NCBI GenBank assembly: GCA_016709845.1
Contig: JADJMA010000005.1
Coordinates: 1-64,000, forward strand
Reading direction: 5' to 3'
Length of the DNA stretch: 64,000 nt
Source of the DNA: Flammeovirgaceae bacterium
GTDB lineage: Bacteria > Bacteroidota > Bacteroidia > Cytophagales > Cyclobacteriaceae
The stretch's first letter is position 1. Each line of letters starts with the position of its first letter. Both the position numbers and the translations under genes were made by a program. The notes beneath the pieces are model-generated. The model was not told where the DNA came from. It saw only the letters and a list, made by a program, of their open reading frames with translations, and ran no database searches. This document shows, piece by piece, positions 1 to 10,614 of this stretch.

Positions 1-1893
1 TAAAAGTTTTGATTAACAATAAGCCTTCTACCATTACCGCTACCAGCGTAGCCGATGCCTTGAAGCAGATTCCTGCAGATATGATAAAGAGAGTTAGTTA
101 ATTACTTCTCCTTCTTCGAAGTATGACGCAGAAGGTCACAGTATCATCAATATCATTCTAAAGAAAAATATTAGAAGGATTGTTTACTGTTTTGATGGAA
201 CGGGAACGAGAGGATCTAATCTGAGCCTGAATGTAAACTATCGAAATGGTAAAATGGGATTTTCGTTTGGAGCATTTGGAAGAAACATCTATAACGTTCA
301 CGGGAAATTTGAACGACCAACAGACCTACAGCGATTTACGATCCGTGCTGAATATCCAACGTGCAACAACCCGTAACCATGGAACCAATAGTCAATATAC
401 ATTTAGGTGGGATTATGATATCAACAAATTCAATTCACTAACAGCGTCATTACGGTATGGAAAGCAAGATCAGATGGGGTTACCAGGATCAGTTGTATAC
501 CGAACGATATTCAACCATTGACTCGATGCCTACAGTTTAAAAAATATAAGGACGACAAACGTCTCTGGTAATATGGATGCAAGTCTTACCTATACAAAGT
601 CGTTTGTTAAAAAAGATCGGGAGTTTAATTTTCTTGGAATTTTTAGTCAGAATAATCCCAATACAGGTTTTATCACCGATGAAATTTCGTTGGTTGATTA
701 TTCCGTACTGAAAAGTTACAAGAATGTAAATAAAGGAGCACACCAGGGAGGTAACGCCAGGCTGATTTTCAGGAGCCCATTCGCCAATCAGTTAATTGAG
801 TTTAGGCGCCTAGGATGTGATGCGAACGGTTTCTGAGTCAATACCAGTATTTTTTTGTCAGAGGGCTCAAACGGAGAATATGAATCATTAGTCGATCCGC
901 AATTGTCAAACAATTTTAACTACGATCAAAATGTTACTGCCGGTTATGTCAGCTACACGCTCACGGCTTCTGCATTCACACTAAAAACTGGAGGCCGTTA
1001 CGAATACACCAACATCAATGCTCACTACGAAGGGCAACCAGATATCAATATCCCTTCGTATGGGGTGCTAGTTCCCAGTTTAAATGTTTCGAGGAAATTG
1101 AAGAATGGGAATCTGATAAAAGCTTCTTATAACAGACGTATTCAACGGCCCTCGCTACGAGATCTTAATCCCAATATACAAGGATCCAATCACTGCTGAA
1201 CATCTCTGTTGAAATCCTAATTTAAAAACCGGAGTATACCGACAATTATGGATTGGCTTACAGCACATCCTATAAGATCGCAACGATTGATCTTTCTACC
1301 TATGTTCGGTACAATACCAATGATATTCAGTCGGCCCGAAATGTGCGTGGTGATACTATCGTTTCTACCGTACAGAACATTGGATCGGAAGGTAACTATG
1401 GTGCTTCCGTTTTTCTGAATCTTCCCTTTTCAAAGAAATTCTCGCTCAGCGGAAGTGCCGATTTTACTATCGTATCTTGGAAAAAACAATTCTCCCGACC
1501 CATTCATCAATGCCCCAATCAGGGATTGGTTCAAAACTATCGCCTTTCGGGTAGTTATAAGTTTTCAAGAGTTTTAAATTCCAGTTCTTCAAGTTTCTTT
1601 CAGGGAAGGAATATTAATTTACAAGGTTATCGAACCAACCCGACTCAGCCATAGTCTGGCGGTGAAGAAAGACTTTACAGAGTAGGAAGGGGTTCTATTG
1701 GCTTAGGTATTGATAATTTTGTTACGCCTTCTTATCAAATTGCATTTCGTATCCAAGCTCCGCTTACCTGGATCAAACCACAACCAATACGTTGTACAAC
1801 TTTGTTGCGAAGGTAAATTTCAGCTATAAAATTGGGAAGAAGGCTCCAGAGCGAAAAGCGAAGAAATCACTGGAAGAGGATACGGGATCATAA
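1..1893 (+). pseudogene. TonB-dependent outer-membrane beta-barrel receptor, 3' part, heavily frame-disrupted
   Basis: Only the part from the plug domain onward lies in the window; the start is beyond the left edge. Conceptual reading of the first 170 bases gives plug-like text (INNKPSTITATSVADALKQI, then a stretch resembling SPSSKYDAEG...IINIILKKN). This is typical of the outer-membrane beta-barrel family with a carboxypeptidase-regulatory N-terminus. Later frames carry barrel-strand text, and the end (KVNFSYKIGKKAPERK) is a normal barrel C-terminus with a TAA stop. The frame changes at least six times in 1.9 kb, more densely than in neighbouring genes. This could be true decay or poor sequence at a contig edge. 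Family assignment is fairly safe; the substrate is unknown. Confidence 0.7.
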
Positions 1894-2135
1894 TCAAATT
1901 ACAATCACTCTTTCTTCGGTTTGTAATTTTACTCTTGTTTGGCGAACAACGATAGGCGATTAGTGGGTGCATTTTTTTTGATGTGCCTGCCGAGGTTTTC
2001 ACTCAACTAATCATAAAATTCTTAATTCCTGATTCTAAGAAGAGTCACTAGTCAAAACTACGCACGACTGCAAGGTGCTGAGTTCCTGAGGCTGAAGGCT
2101 CTGTTGAGAAAGCAGATCACGGGTAGTTTAAAATA

Positions 2136-2407
2136 CTACTTCACTATAAAAATATACGCCTGATTATTCTTATGATACCGGCTTTTAGCAACACCCTTCT
2201 CTTTTACAAAATGGGTAACAATAGTCTCAGAGAACTCGCGCTTGCATTTAAAAAAGTGGCTTCCTTTTTGGCGTCTGACTTTTGAGCAAGGCGTTGAGCA
2301 ACGCTTTGTCATGTGCGCCAATTTCACTTTTTGGGTTTTACTACCTTTTCAATCTGCGCAATAAGCTCGTTGATCTCTTCTATTTGATGTGCGTTAAAAG
2401 CTGGCAT
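2136..2407 (-). pseudogene. Small unrecognised ORF, frame-broken
   Basis: An ATG at 2407 opens a plausible reading (MPAFNAHQIEEINELIAQIE) that hits a stop after about 27 codons. Sensible-looking text continues in the other two frames down to the stop at 2136 (ending KSRYHKNNQAYIFIVK). The whole would be about 90 residues if one or two indels were repaired. I do not recognise a family. It sits alone between the broken receptor and nhaD, with no obvious partner. It may not be a gene. Confidence 0.25.
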
Positions 2408-2602
2408 ATTATATACTCGTTAAATAAAGATGTGTGTACTTGAATCTTCTGTTTTTCATAAAAATCCTGGGCAAAGTTAGGAATAATTGCATGAATATAT
2501 TCTCAGTGGATCTCTGTCATTTTCAGCAGTCCGCGTAACTGCAAGGCGCAGAGTAACCAGCCTGGTTATGAAGTTTATAACCCTTTGTTCACCAAATTCC
2601 TT

Positions 2603-3977
2603 TTAAAGAAAAGATCGTTGAGCCAGGTAAGCCAATGCTCCGGCCAAATAGCCCAATAGCGCCAGCAGGCTTATCTTCTTTACATACCACATAAAATTCA
2701 CCTTCTCCATTCCCATTACCGCTACCCCAGCGGCCGAACCAATAATCAAAATACTTCCACCCGTACCCGCACAATAGGCCAAGTATTCCCAGATCAGATT
2801 ATCTGTCGGAAATGAAACTGGATCATACATGCCCATGCTTCCCGCTACTAATGGAACGTTGTCTACAATAGCCGATAACAATCCAATCAATGTGATAATA
2901 ATTCGTTGGTCTCCAAAGGTAGCGTCCAGCAGTTGGGCGAGCTGGCGTAAAATCTGCATAGATTGCAGCGCACTTACAGCTAATAAAATTCCAAGAAAAA
3001 AAGTACGCTGGGTACATCTACGCGAGACAGTGCACCTGCCACGGTATAATGTTTCCGCAAGACTTCATCTTTTTCAGGATTGATCAATTCAGAAACAATC
3101 CATAATAAACCGAGCCCCAGCAAGATGCCTGTGTAGGGAGGCATGTGCGTGAATGTTTTAAAGATAGGAACGCTAACCAAAGCACCTACGCCAAGAAATA
3201 ACATAATTTTTCCATGTGCGCTGGCTTTACCATTGGCAGCAACTGATTCTTGTTCTTTACTCACTAATGCATTCTTCTTGATAAAGGTTAAGAAAAGTAG
3301 GGGCGTAATCATACAGATCAAACTAGGAATCAGTAAGGTCTTCATGATGTTGAGCGAAGTTATCTTTCCGCCAATCCAAAGCATAGTCGTTGTAACATCC
3401 CCTATCGGTGTCCAGGCGCCACCCGCATTGGCCGCAATAACAATCATACTGGCAAAAAATAATTTTGTTTCTTTATCCGTAACCAGTTTGCGAATTAAAG
3501 AAACCATCACAATGGTTGTTGTCAGGTTATCTAATATGGAAGAAAGAAAAAATGTTATCAACAAATAATCCAAAGTAAAACCCGAACGTCATTTGTTTTT
3601 ATCTTGTCAGTAATGAATCGAAACCCTTGATGCGCTTCAACCAACTCCACAATAGTCATAGCACCTAGAAGAAAGAAAAGAATCTGGGCAATTTGTCCAA
3701 GATGTTCATCAAGCGAAAACGTAACAAATTCATGATGCAATTCGGCAGCCGTAAAACTGCTTAGTTTTGCAGCGCCAGCTTCAATTTTTGAAACATCCAG
3801 AAACTTTTGATAATCTGAGCTTTGCAATAAACTTTCATTGGGAGTAGATACCATAAACAAAGTCCAGCAAAGCACCCCCGTTACAATAGCGATGGCTGTC
3901 TTGTTTATATTGGTGGAATGTTCGAGAGCAATAAACACGTAGCCTACAAGGAAGACTGCCAGGATTAGTGTGTTCAT
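2603..3977 (-). CDS. nhaD: NhaD-type Na+/H+ antiporter (two frameshifts)
   Basis: Inner-membrane sodium/proton exchanger of the NhaD branch of the ion-transporter superfamily, about 458 residues when joined, close to family length. It reads in three pieces: 3977-3558, 3573-2980 and 2959-2603. Both joins repair by one T in a T-run: the first gives RVFTLDYLLITFFLSSILDN, the second SVLFFLGILLAVSALQSMQI. Visible features are many hydrophobic spans, the conserved SSILDNLTTTIVMVSL stretch, and the NAGGAWTPIGDVTTTM motif typical of the Asp-containing transport core. The ATG at 3977 starts inside a hydrophobic segment, as usual for this family. It is monocistronic, and the breaks look like sequencing errors. 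Confidence 0.85.
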
Positions 3978-4214
3978 GGGTGGTAAGATTATCTAAGTAA
4001 ATGTGGTTAAAATCCATAATACCTTTTTACAATGGCCTTGTCTTTATTTTTAAGAAACCCGGCAGGGTGCAGGGAATTTTTGATAAGCTTAAAAATTTAG
4101 AATTAACTGGTTTGTAGGGTTATCAAAACCCAGGGCAGGATAGCTCAAAAACCGTAAACTTATTTTAGGACGAGATACAGCGCTAATAACAATTTTGGGC
4201 TTAAATTTGCCGCA

Positions 4215-4514
4215 GTGAAAATTTTCTGCATCCTATTATCACTTTGGACTTTGGTTTTGTCAACAACTCCATGTTGCGCAGATGATAACTGCAACGATGG
4301 CGTAAAGACAGAGCAAAATGAACACCATGAAGAAAGTTGCACTGACTGCTCGCCATTTCTAACTTGTGGATCATGTAGTGGTTTTATTTTTGATACATCC
4401 TCTTTCAGCTTTTCACCACCTGTATTAACAGAACATAAAGAGATTATTCCCTTCAAAGAATCCTTTGTAAAAAGCTGTCTCATTAAAATCTGGCAGCCGC
4501 CAAAACTTGGTTAA
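4215..4514 (+). CDS. Small secreted Cys/His-rich protein (DUF6660-like), upstream of a TonB receptor
   Basis: A 99-residue protein with an N-terminal signal peptide (KIFCILLSLWTLVLST) followed by a Cys-rich head (PCCADDNCNDG), a His/Glu patch (NEHHEES) and a second Cys cluster (CTDCSPFLTCGSCSG). Bacteroidota genomes often place such small proteins (the DUF6660 type, as I recall it) directly before TonB-dependent receptors, as here: the receptor starts 84 bp after the stop. The Cys/His pattern suggests metal binding in the periplasm, which is inference. The start is GTG at 4215, with no in-frame ATG before the signal peptide. Confidence 0.6.
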   Translation: MKIFCILLSLWTLVLSTTPCCADDNCNDGVKTEQNEHHEESCTDCSPFLTCGSCSGFIFDTSSFSFSPPVLTEHKEIIPFKESFVKSCLIKIWQPPKLG

Positions 4515-4520
4515 TACAAA

Positions 4521-4564
4521 AGATTAGACAACAGTCTAATCTAAAAATCGGTTTGTTAACCGAT
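4521..4564. promoter_or_regulatory. Two adjacent perfect hairpins between the small protein and the TonB receptor
   Basis: AGATTAGAC at 4521-4529 pairs with GTCTAATCT at 4534-4542 around a 4-nt loop. Four bases later ATCGGTT at 4547-4553 pairs with AACCGAT at 4558-4564, also around a 4-nt loop. They fill most of the gap before the receptor ATG at 4599. The first is followed by AAAAA, not a T-run, so it is not a clear terminator. Operator, RNA stem or partial terminator are all possible. Confidence 0.45.
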
Positions 4565-4598
4565 ATAATCTCATTCTTTCTATTAACTATTAATCAAA

Positions 4599-6765
4599 AT
4601 GAAACAGACTATTTTGTCATTGTTGGCAATTTTTTTGATGTCCGCAGTCTCGGCACAGAATAATTTTAAGGCAATCATAAAAGACAGTGAAACCAACGAA
4701 CCCTTAATTGGAGCAACGGCTCTTATTCAGGGTACCGGGAATGGAACCACCTCAGACATTAATGGTTTAGTTGAGCTCAAAAATATTCCAAACGGAAAAC
4801 AGATCATTGAATTTCGTTATATCGGGTATGCTTCGCGGATTGACACCATACCATTTCCTTTGGAATCAATTCTTCCTCTTGAGATTTTATTGGAGCCTGA
4901 TTCTGAAGAAATGGAGGAAGTGATAATAACAGCTACTCGTTCCAGTAGAACCATTCCAGATATTCCAACACGGGTTGAAGTGATCTCCGGTGAGGAATTA
5001 GAAGAAAAAGGAAACATGAAACCTGGCGACATACGTATGATGCTAAATGAAAGCACAGGTATTCAAACTCAGCAAACCTCAGCCACCTCATACAATTCAA
5101 GTATTCGTATTCAAGGCCTTGATGGAAAATACACGCAGATTCTTAGAGACGGACTTCCGCTTTACTCTGGTTTTTCAGGGGGGCTAAGTTTACTGCAGAT
5201 TGTTCCACTTGATTTGAGACAAGTAGAAGTAATCAAAGGCGCTTCATCAACTTTGTATGGTGGCGGAGCTATTGCAGGCTTGGTCAATTTGGTTTCAAAA
5301 ACTCCCAGTGAAAAAAGAGAAATCAACTTTATGTTAAACGGTACGTCAGCGTTAGGCCTAGATGCCAGTGCATTTTATTCACAAAAGTTCAGGAAAGTAG
5401 GCGCCACTGTTTTTGCTTCTTACAATTTAGGATCACCGTATGATCCAGCTAATATCGGCTTAACGGCTATTCCAAAATTCAAACGATTCACCATCAATCC
5501 AAAATTATTTTTATATCTCAATAAAAAAACAACGGTGAATGTTGGTTTCAATTCAACGATTGAAGATCGTATCGGTGGAGATATGATCTACCTTGAGAAG
5601 GGTGGCGCAAACTTATACTATGAGGAAAATAGAACAAATCGTTTCAGTACGCAATTTGTAATTGATCATCAATTCAATGCAGATTCAAAACTCAATTTCA
5701 AGAACAGTGTTAGCTACTATGACAGAAGTATTGACATACCAGGTTATAAATTCGCTGGCAATCAACTATCGTCTTTCAGTGAGTTATCATACACTAAGAA
5801 ACAGCAAAAGGCAGAGTGGATAGGCGGCCTAAATCTCTGGACTGATAAATTCACACAAGCGAATGTTACCCCGGCCGAGGCGGTGGATTATAACTATACA
5901 ACGGTAGGAGCCTTCATTCAAAATACCTGGAATGCTTCTGATAAAATTATTTTAGAAACTGGTTTGCGCGGAGACTACCAGAATGAGTATGGTTTCTTTG
6001 CGCTCCCTCGCATCTCTGCCTTATTCAAATTCAACTCGAAATTTACGGCAAGGCTTGGTGGTGGGTTAGGATACAAAAGTCCAACTGTATTTACCGAAGA
6101 CGCGGAGAAGATACAATTCAGAAATGTTTTGCCGATTAACACCGCGACAACGAATGCTGAAAAATCAAGCGGTGGAAATCTCGATATTAACTATAAGACC
6201 ATGCTGTCATCTCATTCAACCTTTAGCATCAACGCGTTACTGTTTTATACGCGCGTAAATAATCCATTAATCCTAACACCAATAGCCAATGGATTCTATG
6301 AATATCAACAGCCCTATGGTTTTATTGACACAAAAAGGAATTGAAACAAATGTTAAGATAACTTATAATGACTTTAAACTTTTTATTGGCTATACGTTAG
6401 CCGATGTTAATGAGCATTACAGTGGTTCTGTTACTCAATTTCCACTGGTTGCCAGGCACCGGTTAAATAATGTGTTGATGTATGAGGTTGAAGAGAAATG
6501 GAAGATTGGACTTGAAGCGTACTATTTTAGTCCCCAAAAACTAAATGATGGAGCCACAGGGAAAGAGTACTGGATTTGTGGTTTGATGGTTGAGAAATTA
6601 TGGGAACATTTATCGCTCTTTATAAATTTTGAAAACTTCTTTGATACCCGGCAAACCAGGTTTGATACCATCTATACGGGGCCAATTAATAATCCGACAT
6701 TCAGAGATATTTATGCTCCGGTTGACGGCTTTGTTATCAACGGTGGTCTAAAAATTAAACTGTAG
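4599..6765 (+). CDS. TonB-dependent receptor with carboxypeptidase-regulatory-like N-terminus (one frameshift)
   Basis: Outer-membrane active-transport receptor of about 722 residues. It has a signal peptide (MKQTILSLLAIFLMSAVSAQ), a carboxypeptidase-D regulatory-like beta-sandwich (about 20-105; GATALIQGTGNGTTSDINGL), a plug (about 110-230; EVIKGASSTLYGGGAIAG), and then a 22-strand-type barrel ending in a C-terminal beta strand (VINGGLKIKL). The frame breaks near 6335: removing one A from the A5 run in GACACAAAAAGG joins GFIDTK to GIETNVKITYND. The size is that of metal or siderophore receptors rather than the larger SusC glycan receptors. Combined with the Cys/His-rich neighbour, a metal or metal-complex substrate is my inference. 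Confidence 0.85.
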
Positions 6766-6776
6766 TGATGTGATTC

Positions 6777-6800
6777 AGATTCTTCTTATTGAATCTATTT
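6777..6800. terminator. Weak bidirectional terminator between convergent genes
   Basis: AGATTC at 6777-6782 pairs with GAATCT at 6791-6796 and is followed by ATTTTATTT. It lies in the 30-bp gap between the TonB receptor stop and the stop of the minus-strand gene. The stem is short, so confidence is low. Confidence 0.3.
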
Positions 6801-8456
6801 TATTTCTTTCGGAAGAAGAGCCGATTTTATAATAGGGGTTTCAAAATAATAAGTTGTTTCACCATTTCCTTCCCATTCGGTGTGTCCGTTGGTGTATTGT
6901 ACGATCAGGGCATTGGCGTGATTGCCTTCCAGATATTCAATCTTGAAAGTATAAGTCACTTTTTCCAGTTTTCTTTTTTCAGAGGTAAGCCGTTGGCCCC
7001 AGTGCTCTTTGATGCTGCTGATCTGCACATCATTCATACTCGATAGTTTGATGGGGCCACCCACAACACTCCACTCTTCATTCGCTCCGTTGGCAGGCAC
7101 GATAGTAAGTTGATTGTTAGTCACCGAATAGGTACCCGTTTCATACTGAAGTTGATTGGTATCTGTGTAAGCAGAGGCACCCACGTAAACAAACCGATAG
7201 GTACCATCGCTATTAAATTTGTATTGATATTTAAAAAATCCTCCGGTGTAATGCCCCGTCATGGGGCCGGCACCCACAAACTTTTCTGAACTGGAGCCTT
7301 CCCAAATTTTTCCCGTAAGGGCGTTGTTTGTATTGCTCGTTGAAACGGTAGGTACTTGTTGCGTGCCCGCAGAAGCAAGGGGTTTGTCCTCAACACCTGC
7401 TCTAAATCCGGGTGGGTTATCTATTAATGAACCGAGGTCGCGAAGCGCGCAACGAAATTCATAAGGTTCATTGGGCGCATTGTATTGCCCTCCATCTCGT
7501 TGTGTAGGCTTGCCAGGCTTAAGAATAATTTTGTTTTTGGACTGGCCGCCATTCGGGTCATACTCTATAGTGAAAGAATACGTTGTTTTTTCTAATTTAT
7601 ATTCGGAAGCCTTTATAAATTTACCCCACTCAGTTGTTTTGCCACTTGCCGCTTTGCTCCACCATTCTGCCTTGCCTTGTTTGGGACTTATTGTAATTTG
7701 ATTGCCCACCAGGGAATACGTTCCCGATTCATAAATAAATGAAATATCTTTTGTCTTTGTAAGCCATTGCTTATTCCGAAATAAATAAGTGCCATCTGGG
7801 TAAAAAGCATATTCTTTTCTCAAATATCCGGCTGTATACTGAGGCGCTCCATTAATATAGTATCCTGTTGTTTCCAAAAGGTAATCGCACCATATGCCTT
7901 CAACAGAAATTTTACCGGGGTTCCCAGTAGCTGCAGGGGCTAAACTAGTAGTATCATTTTGTAAAGACTTGGCAAGCTCCAATGAATTAATAAATTCGAG
8001 CAAGTCGTTTTGATATTGCTGTGTGTTTGTCATGAGCACCACAGCAGCAGTTTGTCCCTGACTAGTGGCTGTTATTAAAGTAGCAAGTCCTTTGATTGTT
8101 CTATCTACATAATTGCCATTTCCAGAATAAATCTCCCAACCGTTATTTTGTTCGGGTGCTATCATGACTGGTTCTGTAATCGAACTTACCGTGTTAACTA
8201 ATAGCAATTTCCACTGATTTTTAAAATCGTTATCGGCCGAACCGGATGAAGGCATTGATTCGGTGACAACCGCTACGGCATATCCACCTGTTTTGTTATC
8301 CGTAATGAACAACTGAACACCCCCTTCAACTTGCTGCTTCTGCCATCCTTTTGGTAAAGTATATGACACAACATCAAATGTTTCTTTCTGCGCGAATGCC
8401 AACGTGTTAATCAATACGAACAGGCCCAGTAAGAGATGATGATTTAGAAGTTTCAT
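6795..8456 (-). CDS. Secreted protein with two related lipocalin-like repeats, function unknown
   Basis: 553 residues with a signal peptide ending at LAFAQ. Residues about 20-165 resemble a stand-alone N-terminal domain (YTLPKGWQKQQVEGGVQLF). Two homologous domains of about 140-150 residues follow: the first has AFYPDGTYLFRNK, ESGTYSLVGNQITISP and TTYSFTIEYDPNG; the second has KFNSDGTYRFVYV, ETGTYSVTNNQLTIVP and VTYTFKIEYLEGN. The DGTYxF / GTYSxxxNQxTI pattern is that of lipocalin-like beta-barrels in Bacteroidota. There are no catalytic motifs. The gene is intact and leads a run of four minus-strand exported-protein genes. A role in binding a small molecule is possible but not shown. Confidence 0.6.
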   Translation of the reverse strand: MKLLNHHLLLGLFVLINTLAFAQKETFDVVSYTLPKGWQKQQVEGGVQLFITDNKTGGYAVAVVTESMPSSGSADNDFKNQWKLLLVNTVSSITEPVMIAPEQNNGWEIYSGNGNYVDRTIKGLATLITATSQGQTAAVVLMTNTQQYQNDLLEFINSLELAKSLQNDTTSLAPAATGNPGKISVEGIWCDYLLETTGYYINGAPQYTAGYLRKEYAFYPDGTYLFRNKQWLTKTKDISFIYESGTYSLVGNQITISPKQGKAEWWSKAASGKTTEWGKFIKASEYKLEKTTYSFTIEYDPNGGQSKNKIILKPGKPTQRDGGQYNAPNEPYEFRCALRDLGSLIDNPPGFRAGVEDKPLASAGTQQVPTVSTSNTNNALTGKIWEGSSSEKFVGAGPMTGHYTGGFFKYQYKFNSDGTYRFVYVGASAYTDTNQLQYETGTYSVTNNQLTIVPANGANEEWSVVGGPIKLSSMNDVQISSIKEHWGQRLTSEKRKLEKVTYTFKIEYLEGNHANALIVQYTNGHTEWEGNGETTYYFETPIIKSALLPKEIK

Positions 8457-8582
8457 AGAGTTAACTATTTTGAGAAGTTATTCTTTCATCCATTTTCATT
8501 ATAGGAAGTGATGTGGTCGGTGGACGTTACCAACTCTTAGGCACGTAGGTTTTTTTGAATAAAGTTTTAGATATAACGTATT

Positions 8583-9216
8583 CTACTGCTTCAAATTAAA
8601 TACTTTATAACTTACCACCACTGAAAACACGTTGCTTTTTACATTGTCGTCAATGTACCGGGCAGACCCCCATAAGGAAGAGATTTTGCTATTTTGGATA
8701 GGCCGATATTGTATCGCACGTTGATGCTAAAGCTTTTCCAATCATAGCCAAGCGCAGGCACAAACCCTATCGCCAGTTTCTTGTGTTGGTCTATTGCGTT
8801 GTTAACTTGACCATTGGGATATTGAGTGTGCGCAGCTAACAAATAAGAAACTTGCGGGCCAGCCATAGCATAAAATTTTTCACGATTGTGTACTTAAAAA
8901 GTATTGGCAAGTTCAAATAACTAAGTTTGATATAAGTAGGCCATTCGGTGTCGGGGTCAGTAAAGTGGGTGCCTTCGCCTGAATAAAATAACTCGGCCTG
9001 TAATGCCATTTTTTCATTTAATGAATATTGACCATAAATGCCAGCATTAAAACTTGTTCTTGGTCCGTTAGAATCGCTTGGTTTATAAGCAGGAAGATTC
9101 ATGGATAAATTTGCCACATTCAATCCGCCCCTAACGCCCAAGGAAAGATTTTGTGAAAACGTACTTGTTGATACCGCAAGGAGCAACGCGATTAGAAATA
9201 GATTTTGTTTTTTCAT
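8583..9216 (-). CDS. Outer-membrane beta-barrel porin-like protein (two frameshifts)
   Basis: About 211 residues when repaired. It has a signal peptide (MKKQNLFLIALLLAVSTSTF) and then SLGVRGGLNVANLSMNLP, the classic opening of the Bacteroidota outer-membrane beta-barrel family (PorT-like). This is followed by an amphipathic strand region (AGIYGQYSLNEKMALQAELF). Frame breaks: near 8860 one T is missing (join VKNFYAMAGPQVSYLL), and near 8655 one G is missing from a G-run (join YGGSARYIDDNVKSN). The true end is VVVSYKVFNLKQ with a stop at 8583-8585. It is a small barrel of unknown ligand. Confidence 0.75.
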
Positions 9217-9393
9217 GGTTTTAATTTGTTAGTTTGAAAATGTAGGATAGAAAGTGATGGGTGTTTCTGCGAACAACCTACGCTGGTACAAATTGAATGG
9301 ATGATGCTTTGTACACGTTGCGGGACTGTTTTTTCATAATTGTGTTAGTTTTTCACCTGAGTCAAAATTTGCCTTTGTGAACTCCTTTAGAAG

Positions 9394-10604
9394 TTATTCC
9401 ACTAATTTTTTCACCGCATCAAAACTGAAGTTGTTTGTAAAGTTGTTAAGCAACCGAAGCGATGAGGGCATGGTAACGTACCGAAAAGCAATTGTTATCA
9501 TCTGAGGTTTAGCCGGCCCTTGTGTTGTTGTTCTGCAATATTCAGGGTTGTACTTGTAAAGCGGTTCACTTTTATTTTCCTGATCGTAAAATTTCCAAAA
9601 CCGGTTGTAGTTGGTTCTTTCTTTTAGTCCGGCTTTATAGGTTTGAGAATTGTCTTCCATACGGTTGATAACAGCCGGTGCGGATAGCCATTTTTCATCG
9701 TGTTCGCTCAATGTTTTCTTTACTACAGCTATTTTGTCATCTACATCAGCCCTCCAGCTGCTGTATTGCTTTATCCCACTATCATGATCTTCTGTTAATT
9801 TATCAATCAGCTTGGGGAAGTATAATTTTCTCTTTCATAGTATTCCAGCAGGCTTTGCAAATATTCGCTGCGACTTACTGGCAATAAAACAGGTTGATTA
9901 TTTTTCTTGACAAACCAATAGCGGTAGACATAGCTACTACGATTGTTGGGCCTGACTTCTTTTTCACTAACATCCTGAAAATACGAATCGCCATTGTTTA
10001 TTACATCTATCAAATCCTTATTGTTGCAGGACAAGTAAGTAAACAAGTCAATCCGTTGCGCGTTTACATCTGCCGGTTTATGATTTTTCCAATCCGAATA
10101 CTGAAAGCCCAAATCATATTCACCCATGCTGCTGCCATAAGGATTTTGTAAAAAGCTATTTAATGTATTGACCGGAATAGCGTTAACATACATCCGCAAT
10201 ATGGTGCTTGCTTCTTCGTTCCGCACCAGTTTTTCTTTGGCGCAGAAATATTCGTGCAGCGATGATTGAAAGGTGTATGCACCTAATTTGGTTTTACCAA
10301 AATATCGATATCCATCAGTGGAATAATAATTTTCCCAGTTGCCACCGGTAAGATTAAAACCGGTATGGCTTTGTTGTTCAATGTTTTCTATCTGCCCCAA
10401 TATTTGTTTGGCCATTGCTTTATCTGCCGGGGTAGCCATGTTATTAAAATATTCGGCCCGTGCAGCAGGCCAGGGGTATTGCGCTGCCGTAAGGTATTTA
10501 CCAGGTACAGCATCTAAGTCTGCATTGGTTTTGCAGGGTTGAGTTTGCGCACACATGCCCTGTACACAGGCAAAAGCAACAAGAGATAAAATAGTATATT
10601 TCAT
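9394..10604 (-). CDS. Secreted protein of unknown function (one frameshift)
   Basis: About 403 residues when joined. The signal peptide is MKYTILSLVAFACVQGMCAQ. The mature part is rich in Asn, Tyr and acidic residues (SSYVYRYWFVKKNNQPVLLP, SLLEYYERENYT). The frame breaks at about 9820: adding one T gives NYTFPKLIDKLTEDHDSG and carries on to the stop at 9394. I recognise no domain and see no zinc or nucleophile motif. It lies 10 bp downstream of the next minus-strand gene's end, so the two are probably cotranscribed. Confidence 0.55.
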
Positions 10605-10614
10605 TTTTGAAAAA

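Noticed and set aside
2829..3568. Plus-strand ORFs opposite nhaD (84 and 141 codons)
   Set aside because: Their text is low-complexity complement of the membrane protein and matches nothing, whereas the minus strand shows clear NhaD motifs.
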